Source: an uncultured Endozoicomonas sp.
GTDB taxonomy: Bacteria > Pseudomonadota > Gammaproteobacteria > Pseudomonadales > Endozoicomonadaceae
DNA length: 64,000 nucleotides
Reading direction: 5' to 3'
NCBI RefSeq assembly: GCF_947495845.1
Contig: NZ_CANMAO010000004.1
Coordinates: 208,657-272,656, forward strand
Shown here: one piece after another, positions 30,560-40,812 of the stretch
How positions within the stretch are numbered: the stretch's first letter is position 1
Layout: each line of letters begins with the position of its first letter
Program-made: the position numbers and the translations under genes
The notes under the pieces: generated by a model
What the model saw: the letters and a program-made list of their open reading frames with translations, nothing else
What the model was told of the DNA's origin: nothing
Database searches by the model: none

Positions 30560-30667
30560 ACCCCATCGGACACGGTAGTTATCAGTAAATTGATACTTTA
30601 TTACCATACTCGCTAGAAATAGCGCAGGCTGATACAATCCGTTCACGAATTACGAAAGGAGCAGTGA

Positions 30668-31261
30668 GTGTCTGTTAGCTTTGTTGCAGAGTCTCGCTTA
30701 CCCACGCCCTACGGCGAATTCATCATGCATGGCTTCGAAGAAAGTGGTACGGGCAAGGAGCATCTGGCATTAACCATGGGTGATGTCAGCCAGGGGGAAC
30801 CAGTACTGGCGAGAGTGCACTCCGAGTGCCTTACCGGTGACGCATTGTTCAGTATGCGCTGTGACTGCGGGCCACAGCTTCAGGCAGCATTGGAAAAAAT
30901 CGCTGAGGAAGGCCGTGGTGTTCTTCTGTATCTTCGCCAGGAAGGCCGAGGCATCGGCTTACTGAATAAGGTTCGGGCGTACCACCTTCAGGATCAGGGT
31001 CGCGACACCGTTCAGGCCAATGAAGAACTCGGCTTTGAGCCAGACCAACGCCGGTACGACATGTGTAAAACCATGCTGGATCATCTGGGTGTTTCAAGTC
31101 TGAAACTGATGACGAATAATCCAAAGAAGGTCGATTCTTTGACCGAGCTGGGAATTGAGGTTGTTGAACGAATTCCTCACCAGACGGGCCAGAACCCTCA
31201 TAACCAAAAATATCTAGAAACCAAAGTCTGGAAGTTGGGTCATATGTACAATATGGCTTAG
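30668..31261 (+). CDS. ribA: GTP cyclohydrolase II
   Basis: 197 residues from GTG 30668 with AAAGGAG about 8 bp upstream. Converts GTP to the first riboflavin precursor, releasing formate and pyrophosphate. The zinc site is intact ([20 protein letters not shown]), as are [10 protein letters not shown] and LMTNNPKK. This complete copy explains how the ribBA fusion can tolerate loss of its own cyclohydrolase site. Followed by a strong terminator. Confidence 0.97.
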   Translation: MSVSFVAESRLPTPYGEFIMHGFEESGTGKEHLALTMGDVSQGEPVLARVHSECLTGDALFSMRCDCGPQLQAALEKIAEEGRGVLLYLRQEGRGIGLLNKVRAYHLQDQGRDTVQANEELGFEPDQRRYDMCKTMLDHLGVSSLKLMTNNPKKVDSLTELGIEVVERIPHQTGQNPHNQKYLETKVWKLGHMYNMA

Positions 31262-31283
31262 GTTATTAAATGACTAAAAAAAC

Positions 31284-31308
31284 GGGAGCTTCAAGCTCCC
31301 ATTTTTTT
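31284..31308. terminator. bidirectional terminator between ribA and dxs
   Basis: GGGAGCT tca AGCTCCC hairpin followed by TTTTTTT on the plus strand and preceded by a run of A (T on the minus strand). It serves convergent ribA and dxs; the dxs stop lies at its edge. Confidence 0.9.
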
Positions 31309-33241
31309 ATTTACTAATAGCGGGAAGATAGTTCTTTTTTATGTTGATGGATTTAACGATAGTTCGATCCAAACGGTCACGAACCGATTTGATAATCCCG
31401 TCTTTATCCAGGCCACACTGAGTCAGCTGATCCTGGTGGCTTGCTGCTTCAATATATATATCGGGAATACCAAGATTCAGTATGGGGACGTTAATTTCCT
31501 GCTGCTGCAGAAATTCCAATACCCCGGAACCCGCACCACCGGCAATACAGCCTTCTTCGACTGTCACCAGAAGCTCATGATGAGCGGCCAATTCACGAAT
31601 AAGTGATTCATCCAACGGTTTGACAAAACGCATACTGACAACCGTCGCATCAAGCACCTCACCCGCTTCTAATGCATTGCCAAGCACGGTACCAAACACC
31701 AGTATTGCCACACGATTACCCTGACGGCGAACCTCACCTTTTCCGATAGGCAATGGCTCAAGGTCAGTGCCGATGACAGCTCCCGGGCCAGTGCCCCTTG
31801 GATATCTCACCGAGGCCGGACCGCTAAACTGATAACCCGTAGAGAGAAGTCGCCGAGTTTCATTTTCATCACCTGGTGTCATCACGACCATACCGGGAAC
31901 GCAGCGTAAAAACGCGATGTCATAACAGCCGCCATGGGTAGGGCCATCTTCACCCACCATACCACCACGATCGATAGCAAAGAGTACATCGAGTTTTTGT
32001 ACGGCCACGTCATGAATCAGCTGGTCATAAGCCCGTTGCAGGAATGTTGAGTAAATAGCCACGACAGGCTTCAAGCCTTCACAGGCCATGCCTGCAGCAA
32101 CGGTCACAGCATGTTGCTCCGCAATCGCCACATCGAAGTAACGTTCCGGAAAGTGATCCGCGAAACGAATCAGATCGGAACCTTCTTTCATGGCTGGAGT
32201 AATTCCCATCAGGCGATCATCTGCCGCCGCCATATCGTAGAGCCATTGACCAAACACATTTGCATACTTGGGCTTTTTCACCGCAACAGCGGGCGCCGGT
32301 TTAATCGTTTGCGGCTCAAGTTTGGTAATCGCATGATAGCCAATAGGATCCTGCTCAGCCGGATCAAACCCTTTGCCTTTCTGGGTGACCACATGGAGAA
32401 ATTGTGGCCCTTCCATATCCCGCATATTTCTCAAGGTATGGATCAGCATTGGCAAATCATGACCATTAACCGGCCCGATGTAATTGAAGCCCATTTCTTC
32501 AAACAGGGTTCCCGGAATCACCATGCCTTTAACATGTTCTTCCGTACGGCGAGCCAGCTCCCAGGCCTTGGGAATCACGTTCAGTACTTTTTTACTGCCT
32601 TCCCGAATGTGATGGTAAGTCCGGCTAGACAACACTTTTGCCAGATAGTTCGAAAGACCGCCCACACTTTTGGAGATAGACATATCATTATCATTCAATA
32701 TGACCAGCATATTGGCTTTCACATCCGCAGCGTGATTCAGAGCTTCGTATGCCATGCCCGCGGTCAGGGCGCCATCACCAATCACCGCAACCGTGCGACG
32801 CTGCTCACCTTTCGCTCGGGCGGCAATGGCCATGCCCAGTGCAGCGCTGATCGATGTACTGGAATGCCCTACGCCAAAGGTATCGTATTCGCTCTCTTCT
32901 CGCTTCGGAAAAGCGGCAAGGCCATCTTTCTGACGAAGTGAAGGCATAGCTTCCCGGCGACCAGTGAGAATTTTATGGGGATAAGCCTGATGCCCAACAT
33001 CCCAGACCAACCGGTCTTCCGGTGTGTTAAACAGGTAATGCAGAGCAACGGTCAACTCGACCACGCCAAGTCCTGCACCAAAGTGCCCGCCGCTCTGTCC
33101 TACGGAATACAGAAGGAAAGCTCTTAGCTCACAAGCCAGCTGAGGCAAGAGTGACTCATCGAGTCTTCGGAGTTGCTCCGGATGGTCAACCTGATCCAGC
33201 AATGGGGTATCAGGCCGTATCTTAGGTATTTCGTGAAACAT
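31307..33241 (-). CDS. dxs: 1-deoxy-D-xylulose-5-phosphate synthase
   Basis: 644 residues, thiamine-diphosphate enzyme that condenses pyruvate and glyceraldehyde-3-phosphate in the non-mevalonate isoprenoid pathway. [29 protein letters not shown] with the following NDNDMSIS, and the transketolase [21 protein letters not shown] motif ([15 protein letters not shown]) are present. Lies downstream of ispA and xseB, as is common, but 169 bp separate it from ispA, including a 21-bp tandem duplication near 33297-33340. It uses ThDP made via the neighbouring thiL. Confidence 0.97.
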   Translation of the reverse strand: MFHEIPKIRPDTPLLDQVDHPEQLRRLDESLLPQLACELRAFLLYSVGQSGGHFGAGLGVVELTVALHYLFNTPEDRLVWDVGHQAYPHKILTGRREAMPSLRQKDGLAAFPKREESEYDTFGVGHSSTSISAALGMAIAARAKGEQRRTVAVIGDGALTAGMAYEALNHAADVKANMLVILNDNDMSISKSVGGLSNYLAKVLSSRTYHHIREGSKKVLNVIPKAWELARRTEEHVKGMVIPGTLFEEMGFNYIGPVNGHDLPMLIHTLRNMRDMEGPQFLHVVTQKGKGFDPAEQDPIGYHAITKLEPQTIKPAPAVAVKKPKYANVFGQWLYDMAAADDRLMGITPAMKEGSDLIRFADHFPERYFDVAIAEQHAVTVAAGMACEGLKPVVAIYSTFLQRAYDQLIHDVAVQKLDVLFAIDRGGMVGEDGPTHGGCYDIAFLRCVPGMVVMTPGDENETRRLLSTGYQFSGPASVRYPRGTGPGAVIGTDLEPLPIGKGEVRRQGNRVAILVFGTVLGNALEAGEVLDATVVSMRFVKPLDESLIRELAAHHELLVTVEEGCIAGGAGSGVLEFLQQQEINVPILNLGIPDIYIEAASHQDQLTQCGLDKDGIIKSVRDRLDRTIVKSINIKKNYLPAISK

Positions 33242-33410
33242 GTGCTCGTAATCGTCCGGGCCGGGCTGCAGAAATCATTCTACATGGAGAATGGTACATC
33301 TAACACAGCAGCTAAAGCATCTAACACAGCAGCCAAAGCATCTCGCAATCTTTAACCAGCCCAGTACTTCCTGTTAATTTGACTGAATAGCGGATTGTCC
33401 CAGAAGCGAA

Positions 33411-34328
33411 TCAGTAGCTTCTTCGAACAATGTAATCGGCAATCTGCCTTAGAAAATCAGCTTCTTCCCCGAATTCAGACAGGGCGCCGACAGCACGATT
33501 GTGCAATTCCTGCGCATAGGACTTTGCCTGATCAAGACCCATTAGGGAAACATAGGTTGGTTTATCCAAAGCGATATCGGCCCCTTGATGTTTACCCAGC
33601 GTCACAGTGTCTGATATCACATCCAGAATGTCATCCTGAACCTGAAAAGCGAGGCCAATAGCTTGTGCATAGTACTCTAGTGCGTCCAGCATTTCCTGCT
33701 CATGACATCCACCACTCAAAGCCCCCATGTGTACACTGGCTCTGATTAACGCGCCGGTTTTATGGGAATGCATCAGCTCCAGTTGCTGACGATCAAGAAT
33801 CTGCCCAGTGGCGTACTGATCCATCGCCTGACCACCTGCCATGCCTTCAAGACCCGAAGCCCTGCTTAAGGATCTTACCAGCTTAAGACGAATTGATTCG
33901 GTCAGATGGCTTTGCGAATGAAGATCAGGGTTGCTTAAGACGTCGAAGGCCAGACTTTGCAGCGTGTCTCCCACCAAAATGGCGGTGGCTTCATCATAGG
34001 CTCGATGACAGGTTGGTTTCCCCCGGCGCAGATCGTCATTATCCATGGCTGGCAGGTCATCATGAACCAGAGAATAGGCGTGGACAAATTCAACCGCACT
34101 GGCAGCAGGGTCAGCCTGCTCCATGGAACCGCCAACTGCACAACAAGACGCGTATACAAGAATCGGCCGGATGCGTTTACCACCATTAAACAGGCTGTAA
34201 TCCATCGCCTCCAGTAACCTTGGACTGACCGGACTGTGCCGTGGCAATGTGGCAGACAATACTGCATCCACCCTTGTACGACACTGGTCAATATAATCAG
34301 TCAGAGAAAGCAGTACCGCTTCGGCCAT
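33411..34328 (-). CDS. ispA: farnesyl diphosphate synthase
   Basis: 305 residues, short-chain trans-prenyltransferase making (2E,6E)-farnesyl diphosphate. First aspartate-rich motif in HDDLPAMDNDDLRRGKPTCH and second in FQVQDDILDVISDT. GGKRIRPILVY substrate motif near 50. Begins 2 bp after the xseB stop. Confidence 0.96.
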   Translation of the reverse strand: MAEAVLLSLTDYIDQCRTRVDAVLSATLPRHSPVSPRLLEAMDYSLFNGGKRIRPILVYASCCAVGGSMEQADPAASAVEFVHAYSLVHDDLPAMDNDDLRRGKPTCHRAYDEATAILVGDTLQSLAFDVLSNPDLHSQSHLTESIRLKLVRSLSRASGLEGMAGGQAMDQYATGQILDRQQLELMHSHKTGALIRASVHMGALSGGCHEQEMLDALEYYAQAIGLAFQVQDDILDVISDTVTLGKHQGADIALDKPTYVSLMGLDQAKSYAQELHNRAVGALSEFGEEADFLRQIADYIVRRSY

Positions 34329-34330
34329 CT

Positions 34331-34585
34331 CTATTCTTCTCCAACCGGGGTATTAAAAGGCTCTGAGGTCATTTCACCATTATGCTCTAGCAACTTATGA
34401 ACTTTCTGTTCCGCATCGGACAGTGCTTTCTGACAATCACGGGTCAGGCGCACACCTTGTTCAAAAGCCTTCAGGGATTCTTCAAGGCTCATATCACCGG
34501 ATTCCATTTTCTGAACCAGCGATTCCAGTTCAGCCAGCGACTGCTCAAAAGCAAATCCTTGAGTTTCCGATGCGTTCTTGGACAT
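34331..34585 (-). CDS. xseB: exodeoxyribonuclease VII small subunit
   Basis: 84 residues from ATG 34585 ([20 protein letters not shown]). Short helical subunit of Exo[23 protein letters not shown] and [20 protein letters not shown] are diagnostic. The frame stays open upstream through a 12-bp tandem repeat that would encode repeats of CSGF, but family length and an AGG 8 bp before ATG 34585 support the short form. Confidence 0.93.
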   Translation of the reverse strand: MSKNASETQGFAFEQSLAELESLVQKMESGDMSLEESLKAFEQGVRLTRDCQKALSDAEQKVHKLLEHNGEMTSEPFNTPVGEE

Positions 34586-34692
34586 GAAGAAGCCTGCAAA
34601 TGGGTAAGAAAGCGTATTATCCCGCTGGGTTGCTATGAAAGCAATATTCAAGGTCGCCTGATGAAAACTCGCTGGCTTTTGGCTATACACTT

Positions 34693-34774
34693 CAGAACAA
34701 AATCCAGAACAAAATCCAGAACAAAATCCAGAACAAAATCCAGAACAAAATCCAGAACAAAATCCAGAACAAAA
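34693..34774. repeat. 12-bp tandem repeat, six full copies plus a partial
   Basis: CAGAACAAAATC is repeated without change from 34693 to 34764, then breaks down. It lies in the xseB upstream region next to a terminator. Being a multiple of three, it stays open in several frames (GFCS on the minus strand, RTKS on the plus). Confidence 0.95.
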
Positions 34775-34775
34775 C

Positions 34776-34802
34776 AAAAGCCGCTTAAATTAAGCGGCTT
34801 TT
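34776..34802. terminator. terminator hairpin between agcS-like gene and xseB
   Basis: AAAAGCCGCTTAA / TTAAGCGGCTTTT, a perfect 13-bp stem, followed by TTTTGTTTTG on the minus strand. It ends the symporter transcript, which is read on the minus strand. Confidence 0.85.
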
Positions 34803-34841
34803 GTTAAAGGGCAGAGCTGGATTGAAAGGCGGACTGAAAGA

Positions 34842-36311
34842 CTACGCGCCAGCGGCTGGCTTCTTTCCTTCAGAGCTATCGGCTACAGATGAAGGCCCGG
34901 AACTGTGTTCAGTCCAGACGTCAGCATCTATTGTTTTATCCAGGAATGGGAATTTTCGACGATTGAATACCGGAGTTATACCCGCGTCAATCTGTTCATC
35001 AAAGTCCTTCAATATCTGGGAAACAATGCCAGACAATACCAGAATAGCCACCAGGTTGATCAATGCCATGACACCCATGGAAGCATCAGCGAATGCCCAT
35101 ACAGCTGGCAAGTTACTGGTAGCACCCCAGATGACCATCGCCAGAACACCAACACGGTAAGCATTAACCAACCAGCGATTATCAAAAATGAAGCGCAGGT
35201 TGGATTCACCGTAGTAATAGTTAGCAATGATTGAGCTGAAGGCAAACAGCAAGATTGCCATGGCCACAAGGTGTTTGCCAATAGGACCAATTTGACTGAC
35301 CAGCGCCATCTGAGTCAGTTCAATACCCGTAACGGTTGAACCATCCAGAGCTCCAGACATCAAGATAATCGAAGCGGTGGCAGTACACACGATCATGGTA
35401 TCCATGAATACGCCCAGCATCCCCATCAGACCTTGGCTAGCAGGATGGTTGGAGTGTGCAGTTGCTGCCGCATTCGGCGCACTGCCCATACCGGCTTCAT
35501 TGGAGAACAAGCCACGCTTGATACCCTGTTGCATTGCCTGGGAAACCATGTAACCCACACCACCGCCAGCAGCGGTTTCAAGACCAAAAGCACTCTTGAA
35601 GATCAGAGTAAATACGGCAGGCAGCTCACTGATATTCATAAACACAACAACCAGAGCAATACCCAGATAGCCAAACGCCATAATCGGCACGATCATCTCA
35701 GCTACTTTCGCAATAGAGCGAATGCCACCGAAGATAACCAATGCACTCAGCATCGCCAGACCAATACCAATGGCTTCTGCGGGAATTCCATAGCCCGTGA
35801 ATGCCGCAGCAATTGAGTTGGATTGCACACTGTTAAACGCAAAGCCAAAAGCAATAATCAAGGAAATGGAGAAGATAATGCCTAACCAGCGTTGACCCAG
35901 AGCCTTTTCGATATAATAGGCCGGACCACCACGGTAGGTGCCATCACCATTATTGGTTTTATAAAGCTGCGCCAGAATATTTTCCGCAAGGCTGGTAGAC
36001 ATACCCAACAAAGCGATGACCCACATCCAAAACACAGCCCCAGGACCGCCCATGGTAATAGCCACAGCAACACCGGCCATATTACCTGTACCAATACGGG
36101 CAGCGAGGCTGGTACAAAATGCCTGGAATGGGGATACGTGAGTTGAACACTCAGTCGCCCGACTGCCCAGCATTGCCTTCATCGCCAAAGAAAAACGGCG
36201 AAACTGCACAAACCGGGTTTTTACGGTGAAAAGAAGACCTGCTCCCAACAGCAGATACATCAGAATGCTGCCCCACAGCAACCCGTTGATCGAATCAATA
36301 ATGGCGTTCAT
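34842..36311 (-). CDS. sodium:alanine symporter (AgcS family)
   Basis: 489-residue inner-membrane transporter with about 11 helices. The start (MNAIIDSINGLLWGSILMYL), FCTSLAARIGTGNMAGVAVA, the GGPGAVFWMWVIALLGMST stretch and KRGLFSNEAGMGSAPNAAAT are typical of AGCS proteins that import alanine or glycine with sodium. Monocistronic, ending in the terminator at 34776-34802. Confidence 0.95.
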   Translation of the reverse strand: MNAIIDSINGLLWGSILMYLLLGAGLLFTVKTRFVQFRRFSLAMKAMLGSRATECSTHVSPFQAFCTSLAARIGTGNMAGVAVAITMGGPGAVFWMWVIALLGMSTSLAENILAQLYKTNNGDGTYRGGPAYYIEKALGQRWLGIIFSISLIIAFGFAFNSVQSNSIAAAFTGYGIPAEAIGIGLAMLSALVIFGGIRSIAKVAEMIVPIMAFGYLGIALVVVFMNISELPAVFTLIFKSAFGLETAAGGGVGYMVSQAMQQGIKRGLFSNEAGMGSAPNAAATAHSNHPASQGLMGMLGVFMDTMIVCTATASIILMSGALDGSTVTGIELTQMALVSQIGPIGKHLVAMAILLFAFSSIIANYYYGESNLRFIFDNRWLVNAYRVGVLAMVIWGATSNLPAVWAFADASMGVMALINLVAILVLSGIVSQILKDFDEQIDAGITPVFNRRKFPFLDKTIDADVWTEHSSGPSSVADSSEGKKPAAGA

Positions 36312-36758
36312 ACGTTTCCCGGCACATGTTGTAATGTAGATTCTTATTTGAAAGCGGCATTTATAGCATTAGGAAATAAACCCTACATAGTGAGTATTTC
36401 CACCTAAGAAGCTTCAAATCCTGAGAATCCTTCCTGATTTTATTTGATAATTGACCTGCAAACCTCGGACACTCTATATCATGCTTGTATTACTATGTAG
36501 ACAGGCTGGATAGTTCCATTAACCCTAGGAGGCTGTCCGAGAATATTTATTATTTCGAAATAAGATAATAGCAGACAATTAAATTACTAAAACAACGCAA
36601 CAAACAATCACCTGTAGAAACCAACAAATCGTCAATCAATCCTTTGATCATCTATCAAAGAATAACGAATTACCCTTATGAAATCTGGTAAAGCGCCACC
36701 TATCTATCTATGATTGCATTCAATTAGAATAAGCATGGATATAACTGAAAGTTAGCTT
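36312..36758. other. non-coding spacer with one family C repeat end
   Basis: 447 bp between two divergent genes. It contains one isolated repeat terminus CTAGGAGGCTGTCCGAGAA at 36526-36544, related to the ends of the 24856-25021 element, followed by AT-rich sequence with a TTATTTCGAAATAA palindrome. Both neighbouring promoters must lie here but were not located. Confidence 0.5.
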
Positions 36759-37667
36759 ATGCCAATTATTTCATTTCTCCTTGGGGTGCTGGTGACATGG
36801 CTGATCATGTCTGGATTGCTCGCTCAGGGTTTTGCTCTCCTCGTCCGTATCTGGTGGCCTTCCGCCAGCCGTGAACGTGAATTGAAAGTGGATCAGTGGC
36901 TGCTGAATAATACTTCGGAGCCTTCTTCATCCTGGAACCTTCTGGGTTACTGGAAAGACACTTCACAATATCGTCAGGCCTGCTCTGAAATGGCCGGCCT
37001 GCTTGCGGATAAAAGCTGCATATCCAGTCAGGACAGTGTTCTGGATATTGGCTTCACCAGCCATGACCAGCTGAGAATCTGGTTGGATTATTATCAGGTT
37101 AACCAGCTGACTGCCATATCCAGCGAAGAGCACCAGATCGTCAATGCACTTGAGGCCTGCGGCCAGTTTAGCAACCTCAAGCTTCTCCGCGGCAGCGAAA
37201 CCTCTCTGGATCAAATGCCAGCAGGCAGTATTGATAAGTTACTTGCTTTGGATTGCGTGTACCGCTTTAAAAAACGGCAGGTCTTCTTTTCCCATGCCCG
37301 AAATGTGATCCGCCCAGAAGGCACACTGGCATTTACTGACATGGTACTTTCCCGCCCTTTCCGCGATCGCCGCGAACAGCGCCTAATAAACTTTTTTGGT
37401 CGTATATCTGGTGTGATGACTGAAGACATGCCGGTGAAAGAGAATTATCAAAACATTCTTAATCAGCAGGGTTTTGAGCAAGTTGACATCATGGACATCA
37501 CTGACGACGTGCTATCCGGTTTTTGCTTCTGGTTCGGTCAACACTATCAAGAACTTTCTTCTTTGACGCGTTCCAAAATGTGGATAAGGCTCACTCTGAA
37601 AACCTGGTTCATCCGCTGGATGCTCCATCGTCAACAGTTAAAATACATAACCATTGTCGCGCGTTAA
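36759..37667 (+). CDS. membrane-anchored class I SAM-dependent methyltransferase-like protein
   Basis: 302 residues. An N-terminal hydrophobic helix (IISFLLGVLVTWLIMSGLLA) is followed by a Rossmann-type methyltransferase domain with motif I VLDIGFTSHDQ (about 92-102), LLALDCVYRF and the post-motif GTLAFTDMVLS. Motif I lacks the usual glycine-rich GxGxG, so cofactor binding is less certain. Resembles lipid or polyketide-type small-molecule methyltransferases. Its stop codon lies within a strong palindrome. Confidence 0.75.
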   Translation: MPIISFLLGVLVTWLIMSGLLAQGFALLVRIWWPSASRERELKVDQWLLNNTSEPSSSWNLLGYWKDTSQYRQACSEMAGLLADKSCISSQDSVLDIGFTSHDQLRIWLDYYQVNQLTAISSEEHQIVNALEACGQFSNLKLLRGSETSLDQMPAGSIDKLLALDCVYRFKKRQVFFSHARNVIRPEGTLAFTDMVLSRPFRDRREQRLINFFGRISGVMTEDMPVKENYQNILNQQGFEQVDIMDITDDVLSGFCFWFGQHYQELSSLTRSKMWIRLTLKTWFIRWMLHRQQLKYITIVAR

Positions 37668-37707
37668 GTTTATCCACAACTTCTGTGGATAAACTTGTGA
37701 TAACGCG
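37660..37707. repeat. 48-bp palindrome with inverted DnaA-box-like 9-mers
   Basis: CGCGTTA ... TAACGCG encloses AGTTTATCCACA acttc TGTGGATAAACT. The inner arms contain TTATCCACA (37670-37678) and its complement TGTGGATAA (37684-37692). A third TGTGGATAA is at 37579-37587 inside the upstream gene. It overlaps the methyltransferase stop codon and could simply act as a transcription end hairpin, though no T-run follows. Confidence 0.75.
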
Positions 37708-37765
37708 AGGGATAGTTTTCAAAATCCACTTAAAACGGCTCTTCAAATACAACTGGTTACTTTTT

Positions 37766-37885
37766 GACCACCCGAATAACCAGATGTAACCGTTGTCCGT
37801 TGTCCGTTGTCCGTTGTCCGTAAAAGTCTTGCTGCTTGTAGTTTTACGGAAAACACTTCTCGAAGCAGTGAAGTTATTCCTTAAC
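37766..37885. repeat. heptamer-repeat element (copy 2)
   Basis: Four to five units of CGTTGTC (37790-37820) followed by a right end AAGTTATTCC matching the right arm of the 3660-3817 element. The left arm is diverged (CCCGAATAACCAGATG). The element abuts the ProQ-like gene's stop codon. Confidence 0.6.
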
Positions 37886-38402
37886 TTGACTGCTTTTTCA
37901 CCGCCAACACACGGATCTGCTTGATGATTACCCGATCTCGGGTAATGATGAAATCGCTACTCTGGGTATACAGCTTAATTTCTGCATCCACCGCTTCCCG
38001 AAGCTTCACCCGACCGGCAGCTTTGCCTTGCAGGTTAATTCGTGTTGCGCCGGATTTAATAATTTCCAAATAGCGTTCCATGGTCGTAAAGAAACGAAGC
38101 GCGATAGAAATAATATTTTCAGGCAATAATCCGCCCTCTGCCATATCTTTATGAATACCAATTTTCAATGGTCTGGGATGAGAAACGTTGAATGCTTCCG
38201 GCCAGAGAATACGTACTAAACGAAGCGCTTCCGTATTCATCACATCGTTTTCAGGGCGGCTCTCCAGTCTGGCGAGAATAACCCGGGCTTCTTCAGGAAG
38301 TTCAACCACACCAGCTGTCGGAGAAAGGCTCTCTTCAGCGCTCAACTGGTTATTATCCTGCGGGTCCTTCTGATCGGAATGGTTACTGTTTGCTGTTGTC
38401 AT
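37881..38402 (-). CDS. ProQ/FinO-domain RNA chaperone
   Basis: 173 residues. A disordered acidic N-terminal section (about 1-55) precedes a ProQ/FinO domain with LVRILWPEAFNVSHPRPLKI, then GIHKDMAEG. ProQ family proteins bind structured small RNAs and mRNA 3' ends. The C-terminal stretch (RDRVIIKQIRVLAVKKQSS) is basic. The gene ends directly at a heptamer-repeat element, a potential structured 3' end. Confidence 0.87.
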   Translation of the reverse strand: MTTANSNHSDQKDPQDNNQLSAEESLSPTAGVVELPEEARVILARLESRPENDVMNTEALRLVRILWPEAFNVSHPRPLKIGIHKDMAEGGLLPENIISIALRFFTTMERYLEIIKSGATRINLQGKAAGRVKLREAVDAEIKLYTQSSDFIITRDRVIIKQIRVLAVKKQSS

Positions 38403-38775
38403 TAACTGCCGTGCCTAACTCAACTAAAAAACGATCTCCACCCGCTATTGGGAGAGGTCGCCCTATAATGACGGATTAAAGGCATACGTAAAAGTGAAAT
38501 TTGTTAGTAGAACGTCCCACTCTGTAAAGATTGCATTTCGCTTTTGAGAAATTGTCTCCAGAAGTCGTTATCTCTTGTAAAAAATCCTGATAGCATCGCC
38601 ACCCCATAAACTGAGGCGCTGTTGATATTCAACATTGTTGTTCAGAGGTAACACCGGTAGAAAAGAACCCTTTTCACCTCATGGTTACCCTTCATGGAGG
38701 AGAATCCAAACAACGTTTGTTTATGTACTAATCTCAGCCAAGACTTTTCTACACTTCCCACGGAAGCTTCAATCG
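38403..38775. other. spacer without a recognisable gene
   Basis: 373 bp between divergent genes. A frame open to 38635 extends the sulfatase gene upstream, but its translation lacks similarity to the family and I treat it as non-coding. No repeat family was seen. Confidence 0.4.
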
Positions 38776-40812
38776 ATGAAACGATATTCGCTTAAATCCG
38801 ACCTGTGCTTTACGGGTTCTGCGTTTTTCACCTTAATGATTCTGAGCACCCTGGCTCGCTTGTTACTTTTTTTCTGGAATAAAGACGTTGCCGCCACCTC
38901 TGCAACTGTCGATCTCACCATGGGATTTCTCGTGGGTATGCGCTTTGATTTAATTATTAGCTGCGCAGCCATTATCCCAATGGCACTGGCCATTGTCATG
39001 CCCAGTGGGCTTTATCATCGTAAGGTCTGGAAGGCTTGGCTGACGCTGGTTTCTGCCATGATGCTATTAACCGCGTTGGTTGAACCCATCTTTTACGATG
39101 AATTTCACAATCGATTAAACAGCATTGCCATTCAGTACCTGAATGAAGATCCAGCTACCGTTTTAAGCATGTTAATCAATGGTACGCCATTCTTCACTCT
39201 GCTGTTTGTATGGATAGCCTGTATTGCCATGGTGTTCGGCGCACTTCAATGGTTTGACCGTCAGTTTCGCACAATGGACGACAGTGGTTTCAAAGCATGG
39301 CTACCAAGACTGCCGGCTTTTCTAGCATTAATACTTCTGCTTGGCGTTGGTGTCCGAGGAGGAACTCTCCGAAGTGGCGCACCACTGCGCTGGGGAGATG
39401 CGGTTCACAGCCAGGATACTTTTGCCAATCAGCTGGCATTGAATGGGATGTATACGTTCATCAAAGCGGTTGAAGGTTTGGGCGATAAAAAAGGCGCCAA
39501 CCTTGTATGGCTGGAAGCTATGGATAATCAGAATGCTCTGAATATCACCCGTCAAATGGTTCTGGAGCCGGAAGATAAGCTCCTCGATCCTACAAAACTG
39601 GCACTGTATCGCGAAACCACGCCAAAGCAGCGCACGCTTCCTGAGAATGTGAAGAATGTCGTCATAATTCTGATGGAGAGTTTTTCTTCCCGCTATACCG
39701 CTTCAGAAGGCAGCACTCTTAATATCACACCGTACTTTGATGCCCTGACCAAAGAAGGCGTGTTGTTCAACCGGGCATTTTCCAACGGTACTCATACCCA
39801 TCAGGGCATGTTCGCCACATTCTCCTGCTTCCCGAATACACCCGGCAATGAATACCTGATGCAAAGCCCTGAAGGCGATACCCACTTCAGTGGTTATGCG
39901 CCGATCTTCAACGATCTGGATTACAAGAACAACGTCTACGTCTATAACGGTGCCTTTAACTGGGATAATCAGCAGGGCTTCTTTGGTAATCAAGGCATCA
40001 ACCGGTTCATTGGCCGGGATCAAATGGATGAGCCTCATCATGTGGACCCAACCTGGGGCGTATCTGATGAAGACATGTTTGACAAATCTCTGGAAGAGTT
40101 AGACCGACTGGCCAGTAAAGACGAACCATTCTTTGCCATGCTGCAGTCGTTGTCTAATCACATGCCTTATTCCCTACCGGAAAAACTTTACATTGAGCCT
40201 GTCACTGATCAGGGTTCAAAAAACGAGCGTCTAACGGTAATGCGTTATTCGGATTGGGCTCTTGGCCAATTTTTTGAGTCGGCAAAGAAAACCTCCTGGT
40301 ATAACGACACACTGTTCGTACTGCTGGGCGATCATGGCTTCAGTGTGGATGATATCCTCACGCCAATCGATATGTTACGCCATCAAATCCCCGTGTTAAT
40401 GATTGCTCCGGGCTTGCAGGAAGCGGTAGGGGAAACGGTGTCGACCGTTATGTCTCAGGTCGATGTCGTGCCAACAGCGGCCAGCCTTTTTGGCAAGCCT
40501 TATGCTCAGCATTGCTGGGGACGAGATATTCTGTCTGTGGATAAAAACGACCATGGTTTTGCAATATTCAAACCTTCAGGCAGCAGCCCTGTGGTTGCCA
40601 TGGTGAAAGGCGACAAGGTTCTGGTAAAACAGCCAGATATCGAGCCAGAGCTGTTCAGCTACAGTTTGGGGAAAAATCCGACCGCTACCCGAATTGAATC
40701 GTCGGAAACAGAAGCCACGCTGTATGAAGAGCTTTCTGCCTATCTGCAAACCGCATTGCGCAGTTTGAATAATCGTTCTGTTGGAGAAAAACCGGGGTTA
40801 GAAAAACTCTAA
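38776..40812 (+). CDS. LtaS-type membrane sulfatase (phosphoglycerol/phosphoethanolamine transferase-like)
   Basis: About 678 residues from ATG 38776 (MKRYSLKSDLCFTGSAFFTL). Five N-terminal membrane helices are followed by an alkaline-phosphatase-superfamily domain: metal motif NVVIILMESFSSRYT, a probable nucleophile Thr in NGTHTHQGMFAT, and GDHGFSVDD with paired HQIPVLMIAPG. Such enzymes transfer glycerol-phosphate or similar head groups to envelope glycans. It stands just upstream of LPS-core genes, so envelope decoration is likely; the acceptor is unknown. Confidence 0.87.
   Translation: MKRYSLKSDLCFTGSAFFTLMILSTLARLLLFFWNKDVAATSATVDLTMGFLVGMRFDLIISCAAIIPMALAIVMPSGLYHRKVWKAWLTLVSAMMLLTALVEPIFYDEFHNRLNSIAIQYLNEDPATVLSMLINGTPFFTLLFVWIACIAMVFGALQWFDRQFRTMDDSGFKAWLPRLPAFLALILLLGVGVRGGTLRSGAPLRWGDAVHSQDTFANQLALNGMYTFIKAVEGLGDKKGANLVWLEAMDNQNALNITRQMVLEPEDKLLDPTKLALYRETTPKQRTLPENVKNVVIILMESFSSRYTASEGSTLNITPYFDALTKEGVLFNRAFSNGTHTHQGMFATFSCFPNTPGNEYLMQSPEGDTHFSGYAPIFNDLDYKNNVYVYNGAFNWDNQQGFFGNQGINRFIGRDQMDEPHHVDPTWGVSDEDMFDKSLEELDRLASKDEPFFAMLQSLSNHMPYSLPEKLYIEPVTDQGSKNERLTVMRYSDWALGQFFESAKKTSWYNDTLFVLLGDHGFSVDDILTPIDMLRHQIPVLMIAPGLQEAVGETVSTVMSQVDVVPTAASLFGKPYAQHCWGRDILSVDKNDHGFAIFKPSGSSPVVAMVKGDKVLVKQPDIEPELFSYSLGKNPTATRIESSETEATLYEELSAYLQTALRSLNNRSVGEKPGLEKL

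Noticed and set aside
32111..32941. Plus-strand open frame of 276 codons
   Set aside because: Antisense to dxs; the encoded sequence has no recognisable features.
34693..34774. Possible CRISPR array
   Set aside because: Units are 12 bp, contiguous and without spacers.
34586..34777. Upstream extension of xseB with CSGF repeats
   Set aside because: It is made by a 12-bp tandem DNA repeat; family length and ribosome site support ATG 34585.
38635..38775. Upstream extension of the sulfatase gene
   Set aside because: The first membrane helix and family similarity begin after ATG 38776.
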